Below are positions 16,062-27,000 of a DNA stretch of 64,000 nucleotides, one piece after another. Both the position numbers and the translations under genes were made by a program. Below the pieces are notes generated by a model that was not told the origin of the DNA, made no database searches, and saw only the letters and a program-made list of their open reading frames with translations. The DNA comes from Solobacterium sp. (GTDB lineage Bacteria > Bacillota_I > Bacilli_A > Erysipelotrichales > Erysipelotrichaceae), in contig JAFYHC010000045.1 of assembly GCA_017539385.1 (NCBI GenBank), forward strand, positions 1 to 64,000, read 5' to 3'. Position 1 is the stretch's first letter; every line of letters begins with the position of its first letter.

Positions 16062-16781
16062 TTAGTTTTTGGAGTTTCTTCCAAGGATCTGCAGGACACG
16101 TAAGAAGATATTGATGAAGTCCAGATACAGGTCCAGAGCCGCATACGTAGCGAGATTCGCACGCATGGCCGAAGTACCCTCCGTCGCATAATAGTAAGCA
16201 CGTATTTTCTGCATATCCCATGCGGTCAAAGCCAGGAAGATCGCCAGTCCAAGATAGCTGATCATCAGATTGTCACGCAGGATCGGGATAAACAGTGACA
16301 GCAGTGAAGTAATGACCAGAGCAACCAGACCGCCCAGCATCAGTCCGCGGAAGCGGGACAGATCCACATTGGTCGTATAGCCGATGATCGCACAGCTGGC
16401 AAACAGCACAGCCGCGAACAGGAAGGCTGTAAAGATCGTTGAGATGTCAAAGACCAATGGCAGAACACTGAATGTTACACCGGTGATCGCCGCATATACA
16501 TAGAAGAGAATATTGGCAGCTGTCGGGGACAGTTTGCGAAGTCCGAAGGACAATGCAAGCACGACGCCGATCTGCACGATCATCAGTCCGTAGAATGCAA
16601 AGGACGATCCTGTCACGAAGCGGAACAGCAGACCTCCGGAGAAGAAACTGCGGTATCCGAGGAAGGCGATCACTGTGGTCAGAGCCAGAGCAGATGCCAT
16701 CTTAATGAAAACTTTGTTGATATATGTACGGAGCGACTCGCCGGACGCTTCATACACGTTGTAGTTGTTAAATTCGCTCAT
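16062..16781 (-). CDS. Bax inhibitor-1 / YccA family membrane protein
   Basis: This 239-residue protein has seven hydrophobic helices after a short polar N-terminus. It ends in a typical BI-1 C-terminal region (LTAWDMQKIRAYYY ... AALDLYLDFINIFLRVLQILG). Bacterial relatives are calcium- and proton-sensitive membrane channels or regulators of membrane protease activity. The gene stands alone between a terminator and the miaA gene. The ribosome site is AAAGGAAAC. Confidence 0.9.
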   Translation of the reverse strand: MSEFNNYNVYEASGESLRTYINKVFIKMASALALTTVIAFLGYRSFFSGGLLFRFVTGSSFAFYGLMIVQIGVVLALSFGLRKLSPTAANILFYVYAAITGVTFSVLPLVFDISTIFTAFLFAAVLFASCAIIGYTTNVDLSRFRGLMLGGLVALVITSLLSLFIPILRDNLMISYLGLAIFLALTAWDMQKIRAYYYATEGTSAMRANLATYAALDLYLDFINIFLRVLQILGRNSKN

Positions 16782-16843
16782 TTATATCGTTTCCTTTCTA
16801 TTCCTGCTGGAATAAATATATCATAAAGCACCTGTTTAAAATG

Positions 16844-17755
16844 TCAAATACAGTGCTGTCCGTACCATGTACGTATTTCTTTCAGGATACGATCGGTGTC
16901 TTCGCTGTCTGTTATATCAAACCAGTGCACCGGCATCTGGTGGTTCAGCCAGGTATACTGACGCTTGGCAAAATGCCTGGAATTCTTCTGAATCGCTTCT
17001 TTGACCTCTTCCCTTGTGCATTCTCCCTGGAAGTAGCTCTGCCATTCCCGGTAGCCGATGCCCTTCATGCCCGGGGCATCAAAACCAATGCCCCTGGCCA
17101 AGAGTCCCCGCACTTCCTCTTCCAGTCCGTTTTCAAACATGCCTTCCACCCGGGCATTGATGCGTGCATACAGGACATCCCGCGGCATCGTACAGCCGGC
17201 AATGAATGCATCATACAGCATGCGGTGCTCCTGGCGGGCAACGATATCACTTTGCCGCTGTCCCGTGCGCCGGTAAATGGTCAGTGTACGCTCGATCCGT
17301 CTGCGGTTATTGGGATGGATTTTTTCTGCCTGCACCGGATCGGTTTCCTGCAGAAGCCGATAGAGCTCTTCCGTGGAATACTGTGCCAAAGAGGCATCCT
17401 GTCCTTCCGTCTCTTCTTCCGGCAGGAATTCATAGTCATAGAGGCAGGCTTTCAGATACAGCCCGGTCCCTCCGCAGATGATGCGCAGTCCGTCTGCCGT
17501 ATCGATCTCATGGCGTACGGCTTTCTGAAAGTCCGATACACTGTATGGTTCATCCGGTTCCAGAATATCGATCAGATGATGGGGAATATCTCCCATCTCT
17601 TCCGCAGTCACCTTGCCTGAGCCAATATCCATTCCCCGATAGACCTGTATGGAATCACCGCTGATGATCTCGGCGTTGAACTCCCTGGCACAGCGCAGGG
17701 AAAATGCCGTCTTGCCGGCAGCGGTCGGTCCGGCAATGACCAGTACTTTTTTCAT
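16844..17755 (-). CDS. miaA: tRNA dimethylallyltransferase MiaA
   Basis: The product has 303 residues from the ATG at 17755. It has the P-loop VIAGPTAAGKTAFSL at the N-terminus, DSIQVYRGMDIGSGKVT (substrate aspartate), HHLIDILEP and GGTGLYLKA, and later the R-rich RRIERTLTIYRRTG. It prenylates A37 of tRNAs reading UNN codons. Its start overlaps the mutL stop by four bases (ATGA), the usual mutL-miaA coupling in Firmicutes. Confidence 0.95.
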   Translation of the reverse strand: MKKVLVIAGPTAAGKTAFSLRCAREFNAEIISGDSIQVYRGMDIGSGKVTAEEMGDIPHHLIDILEPDEPYSVSDFQKAVRHEIDTADGLRIICGGTGLYLKACLYDYEFLPEEETEGQDASLAQYSTEELYRLLQETDPVQAEKIHPNNRRRIERTLTIYRRTGQRQSDIVARQEHRMLYDAFIAGCTMPRDVLYARINARVEGMFENGLEEEVRGLLARGIGFDAPGMKGIGYREWQSYFQGECTREEVKEAIQKNSRHFAKRQYTWLNHQMPVHWFDITDSEDTDRILKEIRTWYGQHCI

Positions 17756-19572
17756 CGCAGGAACTCCTTCACCAGTTCTTTTTCTTTCAGGATCACAAAG
17801 GTCGGCCGGCCATGCGGGCAATGGTAGGGATTATCGCACAATGCCAACTGCCGCACGACTTCCCGCATCTCTTCCATGGTCAGTGAACGGTTAAAGCGGA
17901 TCGAATGATGGCATGCCATCGTAGCGATCTTCTTGCGCTCCATCCGTGTATATACAGACGCCGATTCATTGCGGAAATTATCGATCACATCCTGCAGGAA
18001 CGGTTCTTCTTCCAGCTCTTTCAGCCATGACGGTACACTGCGCACCGCCAGTGTATCCGGTCCAAACGGTTCAAATGTCACATGCAGGTCCTGTACTGCC
18101 GCATTGAGCTCATCCACCCGCCGTACAATATCATTGCCAGCGTGCAGAACCAGCGGCACAAGCGTATCCGTCATAATGGGATTCTGGTTTAATATCGCAC
18201 AGTATTCTTCAAAGTGCACCCGTTCCTGGGCAGCGTGCTGATCGATCACTGCAAGGCCGTCTGTGACCGCACACAGGATGAACTTCTCATGAAGCTGGCC
18301 GATCACCTGCATATCCGGGAATGCCCGCTGCGGCTGTTCTTTCGGCTTCGGTGCTTCGATCGTCTCCCGGATCTGTTCCAGGATCTGTGTATCCTGGCGG
18401 ACTTCTTCTTCCACACTCATGACCGGTGCGTGATAAACTGCCTGCTCTTCCTGCACCTGTGTAACTTGCGGCTTCGGTGCTTCCTGCTGAATGCGGCGGC
18501 GTGTCTCATCGATCAGCCGGTCGGTATCAAATGCCATCGGCTCATAGTATTCTGCCCGTGCTTCCCTGGCATGAGTTTCCGGCACAAGCAGGGAACCGGC
18601 CAATGCATCTTTGAGACGGTCACGGATCAGATATTCCAATTGTCTTTCTTTGGACAGACGCACTTCCCACTTGGATGGATGCACATTCACATCCAGCAGA
18701 TGCGGGTCCATCGTGATATTCAATACGACAAGGGGATATCTCCCTTTGACGATAAAGTCTTCATACGCTTCCTGCACGGCATTGTACAGCCGTCCTGTGC
18801 GCACCATGCGGCCATTCAGGAACAGATCGATGCCATTCCGGTTTGCCCGGGTGACCGTCGGTTTAACGATATAGCCGCTTACACTATAATCAAAGTCTTC
18901 AAACTGTACCGGTATCGCATTCTCTGCGGCTTGGTAGCCAAAGACGGCATACAGCACTTCCAGCAGATCATTCTGTCCGCTTGTGCGGAAGGCATCCCTG
19001 CCGTCACTGATCAGTGTAAATGCGATCTCCGGATGGGACAGAGCAAACTTGCCCATGACATCCTGTATCAAAGATGCTTCGTAGGAACCGGAGCGCAGAT
19101 GCTTTAACCGTGCCGGTGTCTGATAGAACAGTCCCTCCACGGTGATCGAGGTCCCCTGATCGCATGGATAGGGTTCCTTCTCCTTCATCTCACCATATTC
19201 CACGACCACTCTTGTGGCATCTGTGCCGTCGCTGCTGATCAGCGTCAGTCTGGAAACAGAAGCGATCGAGGGCAGTGCTTCCCCGCGGAATCCCAGTGTG
19301 TGGATCATCCATAGATCATTCTGTGAACGGATCTTGCTGGTGGCGTGACGCAGAAAAGCATTCGATGCATCATCGCTGTCCATTCCGCTTCCATTGTCTT
19401 CGACCGTAATACGGTCAATTCCGCCCTGTTCGATCAATACCGTGATGCGTGTCGCACCGGCATCGATGGAATTCTCCACCAGTTCCTTCACGACGCCGCG
19501 CGGACGTTCTACCACTTCTCCGGCTGCGATCATATTGGCGGTCTGTGTATCCAGTTGTCTGATCTTACCCAT
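17752..19572 (-). CDS. mutL: DNA mismatch repair protein MutL
   Basis: The product has 606 residues from the ATG at 19572. The GHKL ATPase N-terminus is clear: IAAGEVVERPRGVVKELVENSIDAGAT, DNGSGM and LGFRGEALPSIASVS. The C-terminal dimerisation domain holds a DQHAAQERVHFE motif and a terminal CPHGRPT region, as in endonuclease-type MutL proteins. The ACHHSIRFNRSLT segment also fits. MutL links MutS mismatch recognition to strand removal; no mutS gene is in the window. Confidence 0.95.
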   Translation of the reverse strand: MGKIRQLDTQTANMIAAGEVVERPRGVVKELVENSIDAGATRITVLIEQGGIDRITVEDNGSGMDSDDASNAFLRHATSKIRSQNDLWMIHTLGFRGEALPSIASVSRLTLISSDGTDATRVVVEYGEMKEKEPYPCDQGTSITVEGLFYQTPARLKHLRSGSYEASLIQDVMGKFALSHPEIAFTLISDGRDAFRTSGQNDLLEVLYAVFGYQAAENAIPVQFEDFDYSVSGYIVKPTVTRANRNGIDLFLNGRMVRTGRLYNAVQEAYEDFIVKGRYPLVVLNITMDPHLLDVNVHPSKWEVRLSKERQLEYLIRDRLKDALAGSLLVPETHAREARAEYYEPMAFDTDRLIDETRRRIQQEAPKPQVTQVQEEQAVYHAPVMSVEEEVRQDTQILEQIRETIEAPKPKEQPQRAFPDMQVIGQLHEKFILCAVTDGLAVIDQHAAQERVHFEEYCAILNQNPIMTDTLVPLVLHAGNDIVRRVDELNAAVQDLHVTFEPFGPDTLAVRSVPSWLKELEEEPFLQDVIDNFRNESASVYTRMERKKIATMACHHSIRFNRSLTMEEMREVVRQLALCDNPYHCPHGRPTFVILKEKELVKEFLR

Positions 19573-19689
19573 CGTATCTCTCCATCGGGACATCTTCCCG
19601 CGTATCGCTATTATAGCATATGCATGTACACACACTGTGTGGCGGTCTTTGCCTGCTGTTTGTATAATGGAACCAGAAAGAGGCAGCCC

Positions 19690-20289
19690 ATGCGATTAAA
19701 AGAAGAATACCGCAACACCATCGTGATCCAGAAATCCCGCTTCATTGCATGCCTTGCGCCATGCCGCAGCGAAGAAGAAGCACGCAGCTACATTGCGTCC
19801 ATCCGGAAAGAATTCCCCGACGCCACCCATGTATGCACTGCGTATGCCATCGGCGAAACCATCCGCCGCTCCTCCGACAACAAAGAGCCCGCCGGTACTG
19901 CCGGCGTTCCCATGCTGGAAGCGATCCTGAAAAGTGAAGTAAATGATGTATGTGCCTGCGTTGTCCGCTACTTCGGCGGAATCAAACTGGGTGCCGGAGG
20001 ACTGGTCCGTGCCTATTCTTCTTCCGTTTCCACTGCCATTGCCGGTGCCCCGAAAGTCATCGACGTCCCGGCAAAAGAATGGCTCGTACAATATCCGTAC
20101 GAGCTATCCGGAACATTGGAAACATGGCTGCGCCGCAATACCGAGATCACGGACATCGCCTATGATGAACAGGTATCCTGCACCTTTATCAGTGAAGATG
20201 ACAATATTGAAAAACAGATCCGTGATCTTTCCAAAGGCACGGTAATACCCGAATTCGTCGATACCGTCCTGCTGGAAAAAGATGTCTGA
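19690..20289 (+). CDS. YigZ/IMPACT family protein
   Basis: The product has 199 residues from the ATG at 19690, behind AGAGGC. The N-terminal IMPACT domain shows KSRFIACLAPC, DATHVCTAYAIG, SDNKEPAGTAGVPMLEAI and VRYFGGIKLGAGGLVRAYSSS. A smaller DUF1949-type domain follows. The family is conserved and of uncertain function, linked to translation control in eukaryotes. It is divergent from mutL, with TATAAT at 19663-19668. Its stop abuts the stop of the convergent lysozyme gene. Confidence 0.88.
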   Translation: MRLKEEYRNTIVIQKSRFIACLAPCRSEEEARSYIASIRKEFPDATHVCTAYAIGETIRRSSDNKEPAGTAGVPMLEAILKSEVNDVCACVVRYFGGIKLGAGGLVRAYSSSVSTAIAGAPKVIDVPAKEWLVQYPYELSGTLETWLRRNTEITDIAYDEQVSCTFISEDDNIEKQIRDLSKGTVIPEFVDTVLLEKDV

Positions 20290-21123
20290 TCACTTCGAGA
20301 CAATCTGAATGTCCATATCGACATTCCCGGTAATCCCGTCTACCCTGCCTCTGTTGGTATACTGCCAGATTTCAAACATATAGGAATAATGGGGCAGTGA
20401 ACCGTATTCCGCCGCCCACAGCGGAAACTCCCCCAGCATATCCATTTCAAAGAATTCATCAAACAGCCCCGTACTGTTATACAGCATTGCCTTATAGCCC
20501 GCCTTCTGCACACGGCTCAGAAATGCCTTTGCGATCCGGGTTTTTTCTTCGCGTGACACATTCAGTATGCGGTCCGTACCGATCTCCGGATGTTCCATAT
20601 CAAAGACCACCGGCCCTTCTACGTCATAGCCTTTGATCTGATCCAGTACAAAGTCCGCCTCTTCCACGGCTTCTTCTTCACTGACCGCCTGGGAGAAGAA
20701 ATACACCCCGGTCTCTATCCCCGCCGCAGCAGCACCTTCCACATTTGTCCGAAACCACACATCTTCCGTACATCTGCCGGATTCCGTTCCCCTGTATCCG
20801 GTCCGTATAATTGCAAATTCTATGCCGGCATCTTTGACCCTCTGCCAGTCGATCTCTTCCTGATGCGCTGATACATCGATTCCCTGTCTCGATGTATATG
20901 ATTCATCCTCATAGCTGGCATAATTGCCATCCGTCGTCAGATAATCCCAATTATATGCATGCATTGCACGCTCTATGGGCGTCAGTTCCACTGGCACATA
21001 CGGTTCCTCATACGTCAACCGGCGTACCAGCATGGTGCAGGACGTTACAAACAACGCAAAAAACAGCAGGAATACATATACCCCCCGTTTCAGACGCCTG
21101 CGTTTTCTTCTGCGTTTTGCCAT
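20290..21123 (-). CDS. GH25 lysozyme-type muramidase, membrane anchored
   Basis: The 277-residue protein has a very basic start (MAKRRRKRRRLKRG), one N-terminal membrane helix (about 15-33), then a GH25 domain from about residue 78. That domain has QGIDVSAHQEEIDWQRV, FAIIRTGYRG, GVYFFSQAVS, PVVFDMEHPE and WAAEYGS ... EIWQYTNRG. The aspartate and glutamate positions typical of GH25 are present. It would cut peptidoglycan outside the cell. Without a cleavage site it should stay anchored and act in wall remodelling. Confidence 0.9.
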   Translation of the reverse strand: MAKRRRKRRRLKRGVYVFLLFFALFVTSCTMLVRRLTYEEPYVPVELTPIERAMHAYNWDYLTTDGNYASYEDESYTSRQGIDVSAHQEEIDWQRVKDAGIEFAIIRTGYRGTESGRCTEDVWFRTNVEGAAAAGIETGVYFFSQAVSEEEAVEEADFVLDQIKGYDVEGPVVFDMEHPEIGTDRILNVSREEKTRIAKAFLSRVQKAGYKAMLYNSTGLFDEFFEMDMLGEFPLWAAEYGSLPHYSYMFEIWQYTNRGRVDGITGNVDMDIQIVSK

Positions 21124-21229
21124 TGCCTAGATTATACCGTGCATGGAAACGATGTACCAGTCTGCTTGCCTGCCACATTATCTAAGATTTCCTGTATAAT
21201 AACGATGAGTTACAGGGAGGACTTGTTTT

Positions 21230-22048
21230 ATGAGTAAATACTGTACCAACTGCGGCAAACCGCTGGAACCCGGTGTCCGTTTCTGCACCTATTGCGGATA
21301 TGAGCTTCCGGCCCCGAATACAGATGATCTCGAACTTCCGGAGCCATCCAGAAGCATCCTGGATGAACCCACAGACGGAAATCCGGGAACGATGACATCG
21401 ATCATCAATGAATTAAGCAATATCGAAGTGACTGAACCGGTCATTGTCTCTTCCATTCCGGAGCCGGAACCAGAACCGGAGCCGGTCAAACCGACTCCTG
21501 CGCCGGCACCTGTACAGCCAAAGAAAAAGGCTGTCAAAAAGACAGTAAAGAAAAAGGCACAGCCGGCCGAAGAAGAAAAGGAAATCGTCCGCTACAAGCA
21601 CCGCAAATGGCCATGGGTGCTGCTTCTGTTGATTGCGCTTTGCGCCGGCGGCACATGGTGGCTGTATAACAACCGTCCGGATCTATTGGACAAGGGACTG
21701 CAGAAGATCACAGACATCACCGGTCTGGAATTCCCGAAATTCGATACCACACCGGCACCAGAGCCGGAAACACCTGCATTTATCGAAGAAACGGCACGCC
21801 CGGAAATGACCACAGATCCATCTGCACTTGGCAATGCTGTGGGAACGATCCGCGTCAAAGTTACAAAGCTGCGCATCCGTTCCGGTCCTGCCACATCCTC
21901 TGAGCTGATCGCAGATGCACGCGAAGGTGCTACGTATACGTACTATGCCACAGAAGAAGGCGAAGGCTATACATGGTACCGCATCGGCAAAGACCAGTGG
22001 GTCGCTGACCAGGGAGAATGGCTGGAAGTAAATCCATTTGCCCAGTAA
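21230..22048 (+). CDS. Zinc-ribbon, single-TM, SH3-domain protein
   Basis: The 272 residues are arranged as follows: cytoplasmic zinc ribbon YCTNCGKPLEPGVRFCTYCG (4-23), acidic and then Pro/Glu/Lys-rich linker (45-120), and one membrane helix WVLLLLIALCAGGTWWL (about 127-144). An extracellular bacterial SH3 domain comes last (about 203-265, VTKLRIRSGPATSSELIA and GQWL-like end). The likely role is a surface sensor or wall-binding protein; no partner is evident. TATAAT at 21195-21200 and GGGAGG at the start support the call. Confidence 0.82.
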   Translation: MSKYCTNCGKPLEPGVRFCTYCGYELPAPNTDDLELPEPSRSILDEPTDGNPGTMTSIINELSNIEVTEPVIVSSIPEPEPEPEPVKPTPAPAPVQPKKKAVKKTVKKKAQPAEEEKEIVRYKHRKWPWVLLLLIALCAGGTWWLYNNRPDLLDKGLQKITDITGLEFPKFDTTPAPEPETPAFIEETARPEMTTDPSALGNAVGTIRVKVTKLRIRSGPATSSELIADAREGATYTYYATEEGEGYTWYRIGKDQWVADQGEWLEVNPFAQ

Positions 22049-22073
22049 TACCGCAAAGCCAACAGCATCACAT

Positions 22074-22126
22074 CCACGAAAGAAGCCTGCAGAATCATAC
22101 ACTGCAGGCTTTTCTTTCGTGGTTTT
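22074..22126 (+). terminator. Strong terminator after the SH3 protein gene
   Basis: CCACGAAAGAAGCCTGCAG pairs with the complementary arm at 22102-22122 around nine bases (with one small bulge) and runs into TTTT. Confidence 0.88.
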
Positions 22127-22167
22127 ACTCAGCGTTTTCCTTTTCGTTGTCATCATCCAAAAGAAAA

Positions 22168-22185
22168 GCCGGCAGAATTGCCGGT
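22168..22185 (-). terminator. Terminator of the tubulin/vWA operon
   Basis: GCCGGCA and TGCCGGT form a stem, followed on the minus strand by TTTTCTTTTGG. It is the only terminator seen downstream of the six-gene operon 23-36 kb. Confidence 0.8.
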
Positions 22186-22215
22186 TCTCAAATGACGCCA
22201 GGCATATGCCCTGCA

Positions 22216-23451
22216 TCATCCGTTTTTCAGTGTTTCATAGGTGTATGTGGATCCGTTTGCGATCGGGAAGTCATTGGCAATGGGCCATCCCTCCTGTGCC
22301 GTCACACGAATGCGTTTGCTGGAACCGTGGAGATAATAGATCATATCTCCAAGATTGAGCGTATAGCGGTCATCGTCCACTGTGAAGTTGTTGATGGAGT
22401 CGGTGGTCAGCAGGAAGTAGGCATGTCTGCACGTATCCATGTACGCACTGTCTGCCAGCATGGCTTCCACATGATCGGGACGGTCCGCGAAGTCATGGGC
22501 AGGATCTGCATCATCCCATGTTACATCCACTTCATACCATTCCCCATCCAGCAGGATGCAGTTCCACGCATGCAGGCCCATGGATTCTGAACCGGCATAG
22601 CCGATGATCTGCGCACTGGTGATGCCAGACTGTTGCAGCAGATACGTATATGCCTTTGCATAGCCGTCACAGACGCAATTGTTCGCTGTTCCCCGGCCAT
22701 TGTCCACCAGGGCACCATATGCGGAATGTGCCAGTCCTGTTAGGCCTCTGTCTGCAGTCTCGTAGTCATACGAACACAGGTCAAGCAGCCTGTCATGGAT
22801 GGCAAGCGCAATCTGTGCCGGCGGCTGGGTGCGGTCGATCTCTGCCAGGAACGCATTGGCTGCCCGGTTGAAATCACCCATCACTGTCTCATAATCGCTG
22901 AATGGTGTTGCCATGGACATCGTTACACGGTAGTTGCCTGCTTCATTTGGCTGCGTATAGATACTCATGCGGAAGGGATAGGTATCCTGGGCAAAGTACC
23001 AGAACAGCTCCGGATGATCGTATTCGACAGCTTCCCGCACCTGGTGGTACATGGTATCGAATTCCGGTGTTTCCGGTGAGATCGAGATATCTTTCTGAAC
23101 TGTAAGATCTGCGATCTCCGGATGAACCATCAGTTCCACCAGCATGTCATAGAGCTTCTTTCCATCTTCTGTGAGCAGGGAATAATAATAGAATTCCGGT
23201 GCATTGTTCACAAACAGCTGCGAAGGCTCTGCCGGTGTATCATCCACGATCTCTTCTTCCGGGGTCTTTTCGTCTTCGACGTCTTTTTTTACCTCGGTAT
23301 CATTGCGGATCGTATTGGAGACTTTCCGGTCATCACCGGTCTTATTGGAATTTCCTCCGGTACTTTCCGGCAGCAGGCCGGCAAAGGACATACTGCCGAA
23401 GAGCAGCAGCATGAGGGCAGTTAATGCGCTCAGCAGTTTATTCAGCAGCAT
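22216..23451 (-). CDS. Secreted or anchored transglutaminase-like protein
   Basis: The 411-residue protein has a signal-like helix LSALTALMLLLFGSMSFAG (8-26), then an acidic linker (40-75), and a transglutaminase-like core. The catalytic triad is readable: C261 in CDGYAKAY, H294 in LHAWN and D309 in VDVTWDD. Such domains act as cysteine peptidases or cross-linkers on surface proteins or peptidoglycan. It is the last gene of the vWA-tubulin operon, 18 bases after the coiled-coil gene, and has a strong AAAGGAG site. Its place suggests an outer-face role for that system; the target is unknown. Confidence 0.8.
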   Translation of the reverse strand: MLLNKLLSALTALMLLLFGSMSFAGLLPESTGGNSNKTGDDRKVSNTIRNDTEVKKDVEDEKTPEEEIVDDTPAEPSQLFVNNAPEFYYYSLLTEDGKKLYDMLVELMVHPEIADLTVQKDISISPETPEFDTMYHQVREAVEYDHPELFWYFAQDTYPFRMSIYTQPNEAGNYRVTMSMATPFSDYETVMGDFNRAANAFLAEIDRTQPPAQIALAIHDRLLDLCSYDYETADRGLTGLAHSAYGALVDNGRGTANNCVCDGYAKAYTYLLQQSGITSAQIIGYAGSESMGLHAWNCILLDGEWYEVDVTWDDADPAHDFADRPDHVEAMLADSAYMDTCRHAYFLLTTDSINNFTVDDDRYTLNLGDMIYYLHGSSKRIRVTAQEGWPIANDFPIANGSTYTYETLKNG

Positions 23452-23469
23452 ATCCCTTCTCCTTTCCTG

Positions 23470-24030
23470 CTATGCATTTTCTTCCGGCTGTTCAGCCGGG
23501 TTTTCTTCCTGCAGAAGCTCCTGCAGGCGATGGAAATCATCGCCTTCCAGCAGTTTCTTCAATCCGGTGCGGATCTCATCTTCATGTTCTTCCAGGATCT
23601 TCTGCTTCTGTGTCTGTTCGTCTTCTTCGCCCAGTACCGTCAGAATATCCTGCAATTGTTTCCGCTTGTTTTCGATATAGAGTTCGTTCGACTTTGCCAG
23701 TGTATAGACACGGCGAGCATAGGGATCATCATAGCTGTTGGGATCGATGAGTCTGGTCCAACCGCGGATTTTGCTCATGTCGATCTCACGCGGTGTGATC
23801 GGCAGGGTATTGACAGAGGTAATATGCTTTTCTGCCACACCCCTGCACCACAGTATCACCCGTTCGTATTCTTCCAGCTGTTTCAGACGGTCCTTTACGG
23901 TTTCTACGGCATCTGCCTCACTCTGTGCCCGCAGCAGGATGGCTTCCGTCTTCGCTGCAGAGAGACAGGAGGTACCGATCTCTTCGATCTGCTGTGTCAG
24001 TTTCTGATACAGTTCTGTTAATTCAGACAT
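23470..24030 (-). CDS. Coiled-coil protein of the tubulin/vWA operon, unknown function
   Basis: The product has 186 residues from the ATG at 24030 (ATAGGAGG seven bases upstream). It is almost wholly charged and helical: LYQKLTQQIEEIG, VKDRLKQLEEYERVILW and a long C-terminal EEHEDEIRTGLKKLLEGDD stretch suggest coiled coils. A central segment, RGWTRLIDPNSYDDPYARRVY, is more conserved-looking. There is no signal peptide. It lies 14 bases downstream of the giant membrane gene and 18 upstream of the transglutaminase. It may be a cytoplasmic adaptor. Confidence 0.7.
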   Translation of the reverse strand: MSELTELYQKLTQQIEEIGTSCLSAAKTEAILLRAQSEADAVETVKDRLKQLEEYERVILWCRGVAEKHITSVNTLPITPREIDMSKIRGWTRLIDPNSYDDPYARRVYTLAKSNELYIENKRKQLQDILTVLGEEDEQTQKQKILEEHEDEIRTGLKKLLEGDDFHRLQELLQEENPAEQPEENA

Positions 24031-24044
24031 AGTACCTCCTATGA

Positions 24045-27000
24045 TCAAAGCGGCGGCATCGTGTGGAACGGCGTATGCATCGGTGCATCCCCGTTGGTCA
24101 CGAATCCGTATTTTTCTCTGTACAGGCGGAATCCTTCACCATACTCATCTTTCCGTGATGCATAGATCATTTCCTGTTCACGGGCGAAGTCCGTTTCTCC
24201 GATCGCATAAAGCAATTGGATCGATGCCCAGACAGCCATGCCTTCATAGACGATGAGTCGCAGTTTCTGATTGCCGTAGAGTTTCGTCATTTCCTTGTCA
24301 TCCCAGTTGAGATACTGCCAGATGTGAGTCATCTCATGGGAGAATGTTTCGATCGACGCAAGACGCGGTGATCCGTTCTCGATCAGGATCGAGTACTTGT
24401 CACCCTGGCGGCGGGCAAAGCCCAGCACCCGGGAAGCGAAGCCCGGTCCCGGACGGAAGATACTGCCGCTCTGACGGGCAATCGTGCGTGCATCGGCCGT
24501 TTCGATATGAATGATGCGCTTGTAGGTAATGCCGAAGATATTCTCCATCATCACTTCCGTGCGCTCCGCCAGTTCGCGGAATTCCTCCACACTGTTAATG
24601 GCAGTGCGGGAACACTCACTGCAGCGGATGCGTCCGTCCTGCAGTTTTTCAAAGCTGACACCGCTTAACGGCTTTCCGCAGAAGTCGCAGATCAGCTCTG
24701 CCTGCAGGTCCATATGCACGGCTTCTTCCGGTTCCCGCTTGCGGGAATGCGTCAGATCGTTGTTGGTCCAGCCATGGCGGTTCATATACACCGCAAGGCC
24801 TTCCAGATCAAACCGTGAATCGATCTCATCAAATCCCAGTTTCAGGAAACACCGACGCAGATACTCGGTATTTTCTTCCGGGATCAGGATCTCGATATCA
24901 TCCGGTGCACCATCCTGCACATTGACATCCGGATCCGGTATGCCGTTTCCTTCTGTCTCGGGAATGTATTCCGTTTCCTGCGGTACCGGTTCTTCCTGCG
25001 GCTTTTCGGCAGGTACGGTTTCCGGCTGTTCCGGAGTATCCTGTGGTTCCTGCGGCTCCGGGGCATTGCCTGGCGCTTCAGAATGCAGGATCACTTCGTT
25101 ATGATTCTTCTTTCCGCCGAAGATGCCTTTGAACCAGTCTCTGATCCGTTTCAGCAGGTTCTTCTTTTCTTTCGGAAGCTGTTCATCCGCCGGCAGCACG
25201 ACCGCGTGAACGATATTGTTGCGGGGATCTTCTTCCTTCTTCTGCAGTGTTTCGAAGTGCCAGTCGATGTAGTCCGCAATGATTTCCAGGATGCGGATAA
25301 TACTGTTGTCGATGGCTTCGAGAAGGCCGATATCCATATCGCTGTCTTCCACGATGTAGATCGATTCGGCATCGTACGTGCCGTTGATCCCATAGGTGAA
25401 CTTGCTCAGGACGCCTTCTGCATCTTCCGGCCGCTCATGCAGCACCGCAATGTACTGCCAGCTGTCCGGGAAGAGGCTGCGGAACAATTCCGCTAACAGC
25501 ACCGTCAGCGTATAACGCTGGTTCTTCGTTGTTTCCGGCAGACGCAGGCGCAGGATATTCTTGTTGCGGTACTGTCTGCGGTAGGCTTTGATCTGCGGGT
25601 CATCGCTGAGATCGATATACCGTGCGGTACGCAGGTCACCGTTGTTCTTCATATCCAGATAGCCCGTTGTCTCGACCGCAAACGCCCGTTTTTCCAGTGC
25701 GATCTCCAGATCGCCGATGCGCCGGATCTTTTCCGTGGTAAAGCCGTCTTCCAGCATATACTCACGCATCTGCCGGTAGTAGCGTCTGCCCGCATAGGCA
25801 TCACCGGCACGGTGCAGGATGCATCCGTCCGGATTCACACTGTACACACGGTACATCTTGCCGTTATTGATGATCAATTGTCCCGGCATGACCAGCTGTG
25901 TTACATGTTCATACAAACGAGCATCGATGTACTCACTGCCTTCCGTTTCATCTTCAACGATGAAATACGCATTGCGCAGGGTGCCGCGGAAATACTTCTC
26001 AAAGATCCCCGGTTCAATACTGTAGTAATTGACAGTATGTGCCACAAGTTCTTCGTTGAGTTCGACTTTCTGCGTCAGAGTAATGATCGCATCCTGTACA
26101 TTCACGGTATATTTGCGGATCAGATCGGTCATCGTATCATAGACGCTCTTTGTTTCAATATCCAGAAGAGACAGTTCATGAATGATGAACGATTCTTTTA
26201 CCTGTCCAGCTGCCATCATCAGGATGAGCCGGAATACGGTGTTCCGCTCACTTTTAACATATGCACTGACAATGGTCGGAATGGCCTTATGGTCATTCAT
26301 GAACAACTGCCGGTTCATGCGCATATAATCCCGCAGGAGATAGTTTTCCGAGATCACATTAACAAATGACTGCGTCTCACCGCGTGTCATGTATGCACGC
26401 GCTGTCGCAAAGAGATTGCAGAATTCATCCTCTGCGATCAGGAAGTCGTTTTCTTCCTGTCTGCTTCCCCAGAGATTGCTGGAGAATGTCATATAGTCAT
26501 CGATCGTCTTCTGCCGTGCCGGAAGACCGGCATAGCGGCAGATCTGGGCATAGTACTGGCCCACGATCCATCTGAGATCGATGATCGGTGCCTTCGACTC
26601 GGCATACCAGGATACATGCGGCACCTGGTTCTTTAACGCTACGGCACTGATCTCCGTCCCGTCGCCCAGATAATGCACTTCCTTGCCGAACAGCTTCTGT
26701 CTCTGGTAATCACCGTCCGCATCCCATCCCATGACGGTATAGACGGCTTTTGGCGCAGATGCCGAAATGACATCGGTGATATTGACTTTGAGCACATGGG
26801 ACAGCGTATCCGCCAGACCATCCGTGTCTCTGTCACAGATGCAGTAGCACGCACCGCTCTTTTCGCGGATGATCTCTGCCAGATTGGCAAGACCGGTCTG
26901 CGATGTCGTAAGCATATGCGACGGTTCCAGCATCAGCACAAAGTCCGTATGCAGAAGGAACTGCCGGTTGGCTTTCAGCACATCGAGATCATACAGACGG